From contig NC_021487.1 of the NCBI RefSeq assembly GCF_000427095.1, positions 496,001 through 560,000 of the forward strand: a stretch of 64,000 nucleotides of DNA, in the 5' to 3' direction. The position numbers were made by a program, and so were the translations under genes. The notes below the pieces were generated by a model. That model was given only the letters and a program-made list of their open reading frames with translations. It did no database searches and was not told where the DNA came from. Numbering within the stretch: the first letter of the stretch is position 1; each line of letters starts with the position of its first letter. This DNA comes from Chthonomonas calidirosea T49 (GTDB lineage: Bacteria; Armatimonadota; Chthonomonadetes; Chthonomonadales; Chthonomonadaceae). This document shows positions 18,856 to 27,100 of this stretch, piece after piece.

Positions 18856-20001
18856 CTAATTCCCCGTATCGGACATATCCGACGTGGAACTGGTCTGAAT
18901 GATCACGGTCTGACTCGCCGAATCGTACTGCACCGGCTGCCCCGTGACGCTCTCAAAGAAACGCATCGGCACGTACAATGTGCCGTTCAAAACCTGAGCC
19001 GGAGCTTCCAGTAACTTGCGCTCGCCATCGTTCACAATGGCGACGCGGCTGCCCACGGCCAGACTCACGGTGCGCCCCGTCGCATCCACATGCAACACGC
19101 GACCGTCGAACTTAAAAGGAATGCCCGCCGCTTCCAACACCGGACGTACCGGCACCAGAATGGCCTTTCCATCCCGCACAGGCGTTGCATTCGAGGTGAA
19201 ATCTACGTTCCGGTTGCCAATGAGCACGCCGATGTTCGCTGCAGACGTGTAGGTGTGGGACGTGTTCGTGATCGGAGTGACCTCGCGCTCAACCGCTGGC
19301 CGTGCCCGGCTATCGCCCTCCTCATGAAAACGATAGCCGCTCTGCTCATCCATGTTCAGAGCCACTTCACGGTCTAATCGGACTCCCAACTCCGTTCCCG
19401 ATTTCAAAACCACGTCACGTGCGGTGGCGTGAGATTTCTGCAAGGAGCCGAACAGATAGCCCAAGCCGCCCCCGATGAGAAGATCCTCAAAGGTATGCTT
19501 GGTAAGCAGGCCGACGAGCAGCCCGGCTCCAGCCCCGTAGCCAACATAGGTCCAGCGCTTATCCGTGTGCCCTGGGGTGGCGATGAGACGACCATCGGAG
19601 GTCTTCTCCACGCTCTTATTGTCTAGGCCGATGAGCGCACCGTCAATGAGATAGGTGCGGCCATCTGGCAGACGAATGCGCCGAAAGCTCAATGCGAGCA
19701 TTCCCGGCTGATTCCCCTCATGCCGACGTACATCATCGACGTAACCGTCAATGCGGGTGCCAGGTGGCAAACCGTAGTCCACCCCGTTGTCTGTAACCAC
19801 CGTGGCGGTGAAAAGATCGCCCTTCACCGCTGTCGCGGAGCTAAGCGTGGTGTTGAGCTTAACGGGTATGACGGAGTTCGCGGGCAGCACCACGCGACCG
19901 CCCGAATCGGCCAGAGCCGGCGCCAAACCGGCAAGCCCAACCGCCAGAACCCCGCAGAGCAACCCTTTCTGAAATAGGTTTGCCGCAAAACTGTTTTTCA
20001 T
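18856..20001 (-). CDS. Exported protein with copper amine oxidase-like (stalk) domain
   Basis: A 381-residue secreted protein. A signal peptide is clear (hydrophobic GLLCGVLAVGLAGLAPALA, cleavage after ALA near residue 31). The N-terminal part is beta-rich (VILPANSVIPVKL-type) and contains two glycine-rich hydrophobic stretches (YGAGAGLLVGLL; IGGGLGYLFG). The C-terminal 110 residues match the copper amine oxidase N-domain, PF07833 (ILVPVRPVLEAAGIPF, then LYVPMRFFESVTG). That domain usually serves as a cell-surface stalk or peptidoglycan-associated module, not as an oxidase. The ATG at 20001 has AGGAGGGTC upstream. It converges on the defence locus and seems to be a single-gene unit. Confidence 0.75.
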   Translation of the reverse strand: MKNSFAANLFQKGLLCGVLAVGLAGLAPALADSGGRVVLPANSVIPVKLNTTLSSATAVKGDLFTATVVTDNGVDYGLPPGTRIDGYVDDVRRHEGNQPGMLALSFRRIRLPDGRTYLIDGALIGLDNKSVEKTSDGRLIATPGHTDKRWTYVGYGAGAGLLVGLLTKHTFEDLLIGGGLGYLFGSLQKSHATARDVVLKSGTELGVRLDREVALNMDEQSGYRFHEEGDSRARPAVEREVTPITNTSHTYTSAANIGVLIGNRNVDFTSNATPVRDGKAILVPVRPVLEAAGIPFKFDGRVLHVDATGRTVSLAVGSRVAIVNDGERKLLEAPAQVLNGTLYVPMRFFESVTGQPVQYDSASQTVIIQTSSTSDMSDTGN

Positions 20002-20239
20002 CTGTAGACCCTCCTTACTCGGTCTGTTTCAGCTGTCTATCTGAGTCTCTGTTTCAATCCTACGAAAAGGAGCCATCGATCGTGACGTTCTCTTTGAGCT
20101 CCCTCCGCAATTTCTAATAGTCTGACTAGCGCCGCACGAAATAAGTTCCTCCTATCCCCATATCCGATCCGCAAACATCCAAAATGGGCTCCTCTCCAAG
20201 TAAAATTTAATGGCTAAAAACTTTTGTCGGGAGACGCTG

Positions 20240-21358
20240 ATGGTCGCACTCTATGGGCAGTCCTTCACCAAAGAACAGTTGCTAACCTATGTTGGCGATC
20301 TATCGCAGATCGCGCGTGTCCTTCCCTACAGGCTGCAGGAAGGCAAAGAAGACGGAGTCTATGCGCTGGATGTCTTCAACGGTTCAGGGCTACGCTACAC
20401 GGTGCTGGCCAGTCGAGGTATGGACATCTCTTCCGCCTCCTTCAACGGATGCGCGCTTGCCTGGCGCTCTGCCACAACCGATGCGCATCCGGCTTACTTC
20501 GATCACGAAGGGGAAGGAGGTCGCGGCTGGCTTCGCAGTTTTTATGGGGGGCTGGTGGTCACCTGTGGCCTTACCTACGCGGGCGCAAATGGCGAGGATG
20601 AAGGCCGGCTCTATGGGCTTCATGGGCGCATTAGCAACCTTCCCGCCTATAATGTCTCTTACGAAACCCGATGGGAAGGCGACGAGTATGCCCTGACGGT
20701 ACGGGGCAAGGTACGGGAAGCCACCGTCTTCGGCGAAAACCTTGAGCTAACCCGCACGATAACCACCTATCTGGGCTCACCCTCCCTGCATATTCATGAC
20801 GAAGTGGCGAATCTGGGCTATCGTACCACGGAACATATGATTCTCTATCATATCAACATCGGATTTCCTATCATCGCCGATGGCGCTCGCCTGATTGCCC
20901 CCACCCTCAACGCAACGCCTCGCGACGCCGATGCCGAAGAGGATGCCGAACGCTATGCCGAGTTCGATGCCCCCAAAGCGGGATATCGGGAAAAGGTCTA
21001 TTTCCATCAGTTCCCACCCCAAACCGATCAGGTGGCCGTCTCTTTGGTAAACCCAAACCTACAGGTAGGGGGCGTCAAAGGGCTCGGCTTTCGGTGCCGT
21101 TACCGTCCGTCGCAGCTGCCGCGGTTTTCCGAGTGGAAAATGCTGGATGCCGGCACCTATGTGGTTGGGTTGGAACCGGCAAACTGTCTGGTGTTGGGGC
21201 GCGCCCATGAGCGCAAAGCGGGGACACTGCAGTTCCTCGAGCCGGGCGAGGTGCGCCAATACGACATCACGTTAGACGTCTTATGGGGCATGGAGGCGAT
21301 TCACGACGCGGAACAAGAGTGCCAGCACATGCTCGAGGCCGCCGGGCAGCCGGCATGA
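20240..21358 (+). CDS. DUF4432 family protein (aldose 1-epimerase fold)
   Basis: A 372-residue beta-sandwich protein of the galactose-mutarotase superfamily, DUF4432 branch. Visible family features are SRGMDISSASFNGCALAW near the N-terminus, GGLVVTCGL and LHGRISNLPA in the middle, and the C-terminal PANCLVLGR followed by PGEVRQYDI. The family is thought to act on sugars or sugar acids; the substrate here is unknown. The frame opens at 20210, but the ATG at 20240 follows CGGGAGACGCTG with good spacing and fits the family N-terminus. Its stop overlaps the next start as ATGA, so the membrane protein downstream is likely coupled. Confidence 0.82.
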   Translation: MVALYGQSFTKEQLLTYVGDLSQIARVLPYRLQEGKEDGVYALDVFNGSGLRYTVLASRGMDISSASFNGCALAWRSATTDAHPAYFDHEGEGGRGWLRSFYGGLVVTCGLTYAGANGEDEGRLYGLHGRISNLPAYNVSYETRWEGDEYALTVRGKVREATVFGENLELTRTITTYLGSPSLHIHDEVANLGYRTTEHMILYHINIGFPIIADGARLIAPTLNATPRDADAEEDAERYAEFDAPKAGYREKVYFHQFPPQTDQVAVSLVNPNLQVGGVKGLGFRCRYRPSQLPRFSEWKMLDAGTYVVGLEPANCLVLGRAHERKAGTLQFLEPGEVRQYDITLDVLWGMEAIHDAEQECQHMLEAAGQPA

Positions 21359-23112
21359 AACCAACGGTTTTGCGGGAATCGGAAAATAGATGGGCGCTGT
21401 CGCTTATAGGGCTAACGCTTTTGCTAACCCTTATCCCCTATCTCATTGGATACGGGCTGTCGAACGGGCGCCACTATCTCTGGCTCGGATATAACCTCGA
21501 CGATGCCTGCGTCTATCTCTCCTGGATGAAGCAAGCAGCCCAGGGACACCTGCGCCAACACAACCTGTTTACAACCGAGCCGCAGCCGGGAATGTTTCCA
21601 AACCCGCTCTTTTTTCTTCTGGGGCTTGTCGCCTCCCTTTTGCATCTGCCCCTCATTGCCGTGTTTCACCTGGCTCGCCTTGCAGCGGGTTTCGCTCTCT
21701 TGTGGGTGGTGTGGCTGCTTCTTCGCAACACGCTCTCCTCATTGCTGGCCCGCAGAGCGGCGTTTCTCTTCGTCTGCTTTTCGTCCGGGTTTGGTTGGTT
21801 GCCGCTCTTTTGGCCATCTGGCGGAGCTGTCAACATCTTCCACACCCCTGTAGACGTCTGGCAACCCGAGGCCATCACGTTTCTATCGCTCTACCTTAGC
21901 CCCCTGTTTGCCTTCTCCATGTTGCTGCAGGTGGCGTTCTTGCTGCTTTCCCTCAAAGCGGAGCAGGAGCGCAGCTGGAAGCTCGCCATGGCGGCAGGGC
22001 TCATTGGACTGCTGATCGGCCTCACGCACACCTACGATGTGGTGGGATTGGCCCTCACCTGGGGATGTTTCCTCCTCGTGCGCGCCCGGTCTGTCTCGTT
22101 GCAAGACAACGTGTCGTCGTGGCTACGAGCCGCGCTGACGGCCCTGGTGGCCTTACCAGGCACGGCCCTCATCGCGTATGAGCTCCATGCAAACCCCATC
22201 TTTCGTGATAGAGCCAACGTCCCAACGCTATCCGCCGGCCTACCGTGGGTCTTCTTGGGTTATGGCGGTGAGCTGCTGATAACGCTGTATACGCTCTACC
22301 TGCTGACCAAAGCGACCACGGATCCGGAGAGCGTGCCGGTTAACTCCTCTTTTCAGAGCGGGGACGCCGTTCGGCTCTATGTCTGTTGGGCCATCGCTCA
22401 GCTGTGTGTGGCCTATCTGCCGGTTTCGTTCCAGCGAAAAATGCTGCAGGGAGAGCACTTCCCTCTTGCTATCTTAGCCGGGGTTGGAGCCGCCTATCTC
22501 CTCGAACAGCGGTTGCGTGGGAAAGTGGCCCCGCGGCAGCGTATGCTGATCTTAAGCATCGCCACCCTGCTGCTGAGCCTCACCAACATGCGGTTTGTGG
22601 TGAGAGACATCTATAACGACACGCTCAACAAGGTGCAAACGGATCTGCAGCGCGCCTATATAAGCCAAGGGGAGCTGCAAGCGCTGGGCTGGATAGCCCA
22701 CCACACGCGACCTTCAGAGGCCATTCAGCCGCTGCCGTGGGTGCATATCCTGCAGTCACCCGACGGAACGCACCGCTACCTCGCTCCCACCGACATGACC
22801 ATGGCCTGCATCCTCCCAGGGTATACGGGGCGTCATGTCTATTGTGGGCACTGGGGAGAGACACCGGACTACGGTTCCAAGTTAAAAGAGCTGATGAATT
22901 TCGGCCTTGAGTCAACCTCGGACGCAGAACGCATCGCCCTGCTTGAGAAAATGCATGTGCAGTATCTGCTGTTTAGCCAAAAAGCCCCCGACGATATGGA
23001 CGCCGATAGGCTCTACCCCATCTTCCGCGGGCTTTCCCCACTGCCCTCTTATCTGAAGGAGGTCTATTCGAACCAAGAGGCCAGCATCTACCGAGTCGAG
23101 CTGGGACGCTAA
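21355..23112 (+). CDS. Multi-pass membrane protein, GT-C glycosyltransferase-like
   Basis: A 585-residue integral membrane protein with roughly ten hydrophobic helices over residues 10-420, then a soluble C-terminal domain. An early loop carries LGYNLDDACVYLSWMKQA, the position where GT-C enzymes place their acidic catalytic motif. The C-terminal GRHVYCGHWGETPDY resembles a motif seen in uncharacterised GT-C-type proteins. I infer a lipid-linked-sugar-dependent glycosyltransferase, but no activity can be assigned. The ATG at 21355 overlaps the stop of the DUF4432 gene by ATGA; the frame is open upstream, but that part is in the coding region of the neighbour. Confidence 0.65.
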   Translation: MKPTVLRESENRWALSLIGLTLLLTLIPYLIGYGLSNGRHYLWLGYNLDDACVYLSWMKQAAQGHLRQHNLFTTEPQPGMFPNPLFFLLGLVASLLHLPLIAVFHLARLAAGFALLWVVWLLLRNTLSSLLARRAAFLFVCFSSGFGWLPLFWPSGGAVNIFHTPVDVWQPEAITFLSLYLSPLFAFSMLLQVAFLLLSLKAEQERSWKLAMAAGLIGLLIGLTHTYDVVGLALTWGCFLLVRARSVSLQDNVSSWLRAALTALVALPGTALIAYELHANPIFRDRANVPTLSAGLPWVFLGYGGELLITLYTLYLLTKATTDPESVPVNSSFQSGDAVRLYVCWAIAQLCVAYLPVSFQRKMLQGEHFPLAILAGVGAAYLLEQRLRGKVAPRQRMLILSIATLLLSLTNMRFVVRDIYNDTLNKVQTDLQRAYISQGELQALGWIAHHTRPSEAIQPLPWVHILQSPDGTHRYLAPTDMTMACILPGYTGRHVYCGHWGETPDYGSKLKELMNFGLESTSDAERIALLEKMHVQYLLFSQKAPDDMDADRLYPIFRGLSPLPSYLKEVYSNQEASIYRVELGR

Positions 23113-23164
23113 AAGCCAGAAGTTGAAAACTTACGTTACGGGTATAAACTTCCGATAAAGTTTG

Positions 23165-23695
23165 TTATTGACCCGAAATATATCCCCCGAACGCCTCCTC
23201 TAAACGTCCCTGAGCCTCTAAAATTAACTCGCACGCCTCGCGTACCGCACCGTGACCGCCAGGACGAGTCGTCACATAGTCCGCGAAACGCTTTATACGC
23301 TCCGTCGCATCACAGGGCGCTAGCCGTACCCCAACTACCCGCATCACCTCGTAATCGTTCCAATCATCCCCCATGTAGGCTACCTGACCGCTATCTATAC
23401 CCCACCCCTGCAAAACGTCTCGCAACACCCCAGATTTGTCGTGGACTCCCTGCACCAAGTAGACCCCTAACTCCGATGCCCTTGCCCTTACCCCTTCGTG
23501 CTGCCGCCCCGATAGCCATAACGCGCGTATTCCAACCTGCTGCAGCATCACTAGCCCCAGTCCGTCGTGGACATGAAACCGCTTCAACTCGCTGCCGTCA
23601 CTTCCAAAATAGAGGCCCCCGTCGGTCAAAACACCGTCCACGTCCATGGCGAACACCTGAACCGCCCTAAGCTTGCAACGTAAGCTCTCCTCCAT
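23165..23695 (-). CDS. HAD-IIIA phosphatase, KdsC/YrbI family
   Basis: A 176-residue HAD phosphatase. The nucleophile motif is AMDVDGVLTDGG near residue 18, motif II is ALWLSGR, the conserved Lys lies in HDKSGVL, and the acidic motif is YMGDDWNDYEVM. A GGHGAVREACELIL tail is typical of KDO-8-phosphate phosphatases, which free KDO for lipopolysaccharide core synthesis. NeuA-fused or other sugar-acid phosphatases share these motifs, so the substrate is not certain. It supports an outer membrane with KDO-like sugars. Start ATG 23695 follows AAGGAGG with 7-nt spacing. It faces the GT-C-like gene tail to tail across 52 nt. Confidence 0.82.
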   Translation of the reverse strand: MEESLRCKLRAVQVFAMDVDGVLTDGGLYFGSDGSELKRFHVHDGLGLVMLQQVGIRALWLSGRQHEGVRARASELGVYLVQGVHDKSGVLRDVLQGWGIDSGQVAYMGDDWNDYEVMRVVGVRLAPCDATERIKRFADYVTTRPGGHGAVREACELILEAQGRLEEAFGGYISGQ

Positions 23696-23801
23696 ATCGC
23701 TTCCTCCTTCTATCTAGGGTACATTATATAGTTGGGTACGTTGCCCTCTGCAAGGCAAAGCAGCCCACCCTATAGTCTTAGCATAAAAGGAGTATGAGAA
23801 C

Positions 23802-24530
23802 ATGCTTGCTCGCGATACCGCGATCACTTTTCTGGGTCATGCCACGCTGCTCGTGGAAACGCCCGGACATAAACGCCTCCTCATCGATCCCTGGCTTCGC
23901 TCCAATCCCGCTTGCCCCGCCGAGTGGCACTCGCCTAGCCGGCTAGGAAAGCTCGATGCCATCCTGGTTACCCACCTTCACGCAGACCATGTGGCGGATT
24001 TCGAAGAGGTCATCCAGGCGAACCCGGACGCCACGGTGGTGGGCATTATTGAGACCGTACGCTTCTTGACAAAGAAAGGCGCCAAGAAAACCGAGCAGCT
24101 CAATATCGGCGGCAGTATCCTTTTCGATGGAATTCGCATTACCCTTACGCAGGCCGTTCACTCCAACGGTGGAGAAGACGCCCATGGCAACATGGTCTAT
24201 GGAGGCTTCCCAACCGGCTTTATTCTTAAAATGGAGAACGGCTTTACCTTCTATGTCGCCTCGGATACCGGCGTATTTGGAGACATGGCGCTGCTAAAGG
24301 AGATCTATGCGCCCGAGTTGGCTTTCCTGCCTATCGGCGATCGCTTTACGATGGGCCCCTTAGAGGCGGCTCATGCGACCAAACTCCTTGGCGTTCGCCA
24401 TGTCGTCCCCTATCACTACAACTCGATGCCCATGCTTACCGGAACCGTAGAAGAGTTCCAGAAGCATTTGAGAGAGTTGCTTGTTAACGTGAACGTTCAC
24501 ATCCTTCAACCCGGCGAGACCCTTAAATAA
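23802..24530 (+). CDS. UPF0173 metallo-hydrolase (metallo-beta-lactamase fold)
   Basis: A 242-residue member of the UPF0173/YtkL family. It opens with ITFLGHATLLVET and carries the dinuclear metal motif THLHADH near residues 57-63, then a distal His in QAVHSN, an Asp in VASDTGVFGDM, and the closing VVPYHYNSMP. The fold is that of metallo-beta-lactamase-like hydrolases; the natural substrate is unknown. Start from AAGGAG 9 nt upstream. A strong hairpin at 24556-24582 ends the unit, just before the left copy of the direct repeat bracketing the nuclease cassette. Confidence 0.88.
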   Translation: MLARDTAITFLGHATLLVETPGHKRLLIDPWLRSNPACPAEWHSPSRLGKLDAILVTHLHADHVADFEEVIQANPDATVVGIIETVRFLTKKGAKKTEQLNIGGSILFDGIRITLTQAVHSNGGEDAHGNMVYGGFPTGFILKMENGFTFYVASDTGVFGDMALLKEIYAPELAFLPIGDRFTMGPLEAAHATKLLGVRHVVPYHYNSMPMLTGTVEEFQKHLRELLVNVNVHILQPGETLK

Positions 24531-24555
24531 AAAACGACCTCATCGCGATCGACAG

Positions 24556-24582
24556 GCTAGGGGCGCCATCGGCGCCCCTAGC
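24556..24582 (+). terminator. Terminator hairpin after the UPF0173 gene
   Basis: GCTAGGGGCGCC and GGCGCCCCTAGC pair perfectly over 12 bp around a 3-nt loop. The following TTGCCTT is only moderately T-rich. It lies 26 nt after the stop codon. Confidence 0.75.
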
Positions 24583-24592
24583 TTGCCTTCAA

Positions 24593-24607
24593 CGCTTGAC
24601 AATTTGG
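24593..24607 (+). repeat. Left copy of a 15-bp direct repeat (CGCTTGACAATTTGG)
   Basis: Identical to 27025-27039, 2.43 kb away. The two copies bracket the low-GC nuclease/lipoprotein cassette. The right copy contains the working -35 box of the miaA promoter; this left copy has no fitting -10 box. It looks like a duplicated insertion target. Confidence 0.7.
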
Positions 24608-24625
24608 GCGGATACTATCGCTCTA

Positions 24626-24782
24626 TCATTTCGGCTTGTCTTCGTGAAGCAACCAACCGGGCGTAACACCTAACGCCTTTGAGATAGCGAGCGGCTAACG
24701 GTTCCTGCGTCACCGCCGGTTTCGCCGATAGTCTTGCCCGCCGTACTCGTTCCACGATAATGTTGTCCTTGTGGGGCGTCAT
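24626..24782 (-). pseudogene. Frameshifted small helix-turn-helix remnant (XRE-like)
   Basis: Reading leftward from the ATG at 24782, the product runs VERVRRARLSAKPAVTQEPLA. One extra base near 24680-24700 then breaks the frame. In the shifted frame the text continues ISKALGVTPGWLLHEDKPK and stops at 24626. Joined, this is about 51 residues with the look of an XRE helix-turn-helix (TQE-LA, then ALGVTPGWLL). I infer a decayed or frameshifted regulator in the cassette. The rest of the 478-nt gap (24531-25008) shows only the hairpin and direct repeat listed separately. Confidence 0.35.
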
Positions 24783-25008
24783 ACGAAAATACTCCGATTG
24801 ACTGACCGGAGCATTGTACAGGCGCGAAGCCTCTTGGAATATATACACCACACATATTTACAAACATTGGGATTCCGTGTACAATACGAACTGCCAGGCG
24901 TGCATACTCCTTCCCATCGCGAAGGAGAACGGAAGGTAGCAATACGCTCGATCGGCAGAGAACGAAGGGATTAAGCAACAACCAGCAGCACACTGAGGAG
25001 GTTCCGTC

Positions 25009-25656
25009 ATGGCCCGGCGACGAAAACGAAGATACGATGACTCTCAATCTTTGTTGCTGGTTAGGATCTCGTTAGCGTTTATTCTAATGGCCATTTTTTC
25101 ACAACTGGTATTACTTTGGTTATCATCTGAACTGTTCCGTTGTTTTCTGATTTTCGCTGTTTTCGTCGGCCTGCCGGCTCTCTATTTCTTCGTTAAAGTC
25201 TATCCACATTGGGTGCGAATGGAACGCTTGCGGTGTCTGCGTCTGGCCGATGTAGACACTATGTCCGGTCACACATTCGAGCATTATGTTGCGCGGCTGA
25301 TGGAACATCAAGGTTTCAAAACGACCGTTACCAAAGGTTCCGGTGACTTAGGTGTAGATATAATCGCACGCAAGAACGGCGTTAGTTATGCCGTGCAGTG
25401 CAAGCGGTCCAGTGACAATATTCCGAGAAATGCCGTTAGCGACGCTGTAGCCGGGAAACAGCACTACGGTTGTCAGGAAGCAATGGTTGTCACCAACTGG
25501 TATTTTACGTCGGGCGCAAAAGAGTTAGCGCGGTCTACGCATTGCGTACTCGTTGACCGCGAAACGTTAGCCCGATGGATACAAAGCTTTCAACGTCGCA
25601 CCCTGGCAGAAAGTAACCTACAGCAGACCGAGGGAAACGGGAGAATATCACCATGA
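25009..25656 (+). CDS. Membrane-anchored Mrr-type restriction endonuclease
   Basis: A 215-residue protein. Two hydrophobic helices occupy about residues 16-38 and 45-65, and an Mrr_cat (PF04471) nuclease domain fills residues 80-190. It starts with MSGHTFEHYVARLMEHQGF and carries the PD-(D/E)XK-type core: GDLGVDIIA with the catalytic Asp, then YAVQCKR with the Gln-x-Lys of Mrr enzymes. Mrr-like nucleases are type IV restriction enzymes that cut modified DNA; the membrane anchor suggests action at the cell envelope. Start from GAGGAGG. The stop overlaps the lipoprotein start as ATGA. GC is clearly lower than in the flanking genes, a sign of transfer. Confidence 0.82.
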   Translation: MARRRKRRYDDSQSLLLVRISLAFILMAIFSQLVLLWLSSELFRCFLIFAVFVGLPALYFFVKVYPHWVRMERLRCLRLADVDTMSGHTFEHYVARLMEHQGFKTTVTKGSGDLGVDIIARKNGVSYAVQCKRSSDNIPRNAVSDAVAGKQHYGCQEAMVVTNWYFTSGAKELARSTHCVLVDRETLARWIQSFQRRTLAESNLQQTEGNGRISP

Positions 25657-26804
25657 AGGGCCTAAGTAAACAAAGGTTCCTTGTTGGCTGTCTGTTACTG
25701 CCCCTGCTCACATTGACCGGTTGCTTTGGTAGACACGCCACGGTAACCGGAACCTACATGTATAAAACAGACACCGTCTTACGATGCCTCGAACTAACAC
25801 AAGTAGATAAGACGGTCAAGGGTCAAGCGATAGCATTGAAGGCTGCTGTGGATCAACCCGGAGGTATTGAAATCAGCAAAGTCGATATATCCGGCGAAGT
25901 TGACGGTGAAGCGATCCGACTCGGCTTACAGTCTGAAGTGACTTGGCTTCAAGGAACCACACTTACCGGCAAGTGGGGAAATGACCAGATAACTCTTAAC
26001 ATCCCAGACGCTAACGGCACCATAGAACAGCTTCGCTACAAGCGGGTAACGGTCGAAGAGTGGAACGATCAAGTCAGGAAGTTTCGCGACAAATGCGCCC
26101 AACAGGCAGCAGAATGGCAACGGGAACGCGAAATACAGGCGACGATTAAACAGTTACGCGAAGAACAAGACACCATATACACCGACCTTGTTCGCGCATG
26201 GAGATCCTTGGCTGACAACATGAACGGTCTTCACTTTACGCTTCAAGCCTTAGCGATTCAGAACCGCAACATTAAGACCATGGAACGCAGGCTTGAGCGC
26301 GCGAATGCAGCAGCAGACAAAGCGGCAAGAGAGGCTCGGAACGCTTTCGAAATGCATCAAGCCGATCAATTTCGCTTTATGTCTCAAGCCGATCAAGTTC
26401 GCTCTGCCGCCATTGAGATAAACTCCGAATTGGTATCGTTAAAAGGTCAACGTGAGCAAATACAAGCAGCCGTCGACAGTTATACCAACGGTATCTCACA
26501 GAGCAAGCAGGAGATAGCGGAAGATAACGCGAAGCTGAGCAGTATAGCAGAACAACTGCACACGCTTTCACCTGATCACAACGATTCTGGCACGTCAATC
26601 CATTTTTCACTTGGTCAAACGATCAGAAACACACCCTGCTACTCCGCACCGGATGTTAACTCGTCGATTGTAGGAACAGATCCTGCCGGTTGCTATGTGG
26701 CGGTTGTTGGAAAGAATCAGAATTGGTGTTTCGTCATCTCAAGGAACCTTTCAATAATCTACCTTCCTGCTGGTGACGTGAAGATTTTAGACGAACAGCC
26801 ATAG
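25653..26804 (+). CDS. Coiled-coil lipoprotein with C-terminal SH3-like part
   Basis: A 383-residue lipoprotein of no recognised family. The signal peptide ends in a lipobox (LLTLTGC, lipidated Cys at about residue 24). A beta-rich segment follows (to residue 130), then long charged helices with heptad-like spacing (about 135-305, rich in Gln, Glu and Arg), and last a bacterial SH3-like segment (NTPCYSAPDVNSSIVG, then YVAVVGKNQNWCFVI). It should sit in the outer leaflet of the inner membrane or in the outer membrane. It is coupled to the Mrr-type nuclease by the ATGA overlap, which suggests one system. Function unknown; phage-entry sensing is a speculation from context. Confidence 0.68.
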   Translation: MKGLSKQRFLVGCLLLPLLTLTGCFGRHATVTGTYMYKTDTVLRCLELTQVDKTVKGQAIALKAAVDQPGGIEISKVDISGEVDGEAIRLGLQSEVTWLQGTTLTGKWGNDQITLNIPDANGTIEQLRYKRVTVEEWNDQVRKFRDKCAQQAAEWQREREIQATIKQLREEQDTIYTDLVRAWRSLADNMNGLHFTLQALAIQNRNIKTMERRLERANAAADKAAREARNAFEMHQADQFRFMSQADQVRSAAIEINSELVSLKGQREQIQAAVDSYTNGISQSKQEIAEDNAKLSSIAEQLHTLSPDHNDSGTSIHFSLGQTIRNTPCYSAPDVNSSIVGTDPAGCYVAVVGKNQNWCFVISRNLSIIYLPAGDVKILDEQP

Positions 26805-27024
26805 GAGAGAGCCGAAGAGCGCCGGCGAGCCATGAGCGACGCGCCAGCGGAAGACCGCCAGACGAGACAAACCGCGTCAACAGCAGGCAGGATGGAGCCA
26901 GAGCGGGAGAGCCGGAGGGAAAACCGAAAGACGAGCCGCATCAACGTTGATGCTGAGCCGAGCAATCGAAACGACAGCAGTAAAGAGTTGTGACGCGGGA
27001 AAGTCGCACGTGAAAGGTAAGCCC
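26805..27024. other. Purine-rich non-coding stretch with a 16-bp palindrome
   Basis: The 220 nt after the lipoprotein gene are strongly purine-biased on the + strand, with recurring GAG, GAC and GCCG triplets. A perfect 16-bp palindrome, GCATCAACGTTGATGC, lies at 26938-26953. No open frame with a ribosome site is convincing. It ends at the right copy of the direct repeat. Confidence 0.45.
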
Positions 27025-27039
27025 CGCTTGACAATTTGG
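27025..27039 (+). repeat. Right copy of the 15-bp direct repeat (CGCTTGACAATTTGG)
   Basis: Exact copy of 24593-24607. It includes the TTGACA box of the miaA promoter. Together the copies mark the limits of the cassette that holds the HTH remnant, the Mrr-type nuclease and the lipoprotein. Confidence 0.7.
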
Positions 27040-27056
27040 TGCCCCATGGATATACT
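27028..27056 (+). promoter_or_regulatory. Near-consensus promoter of miaA-hfq-dapF
   Basis: TTGACA (27028-27033) and TATACT (27051-27056) are 17 nt apart. The expected start near 27063 leaves a leader of about 38 nt before the miaA ATG. Confidence 0.8.
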
Positions 27057-27100
27057 CAAAACAAAAACGCCAGAAAAGCGGCTTGCGGCCGCTCGCCAAA

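Noticed and set aside
24670-25047. Open frame of 125 codons on the - strand before the Mrr-type gene
   Set aside because: It overlaps the HTH remnant and the true Mrr start on the other strand and shows no protein-like pattern.
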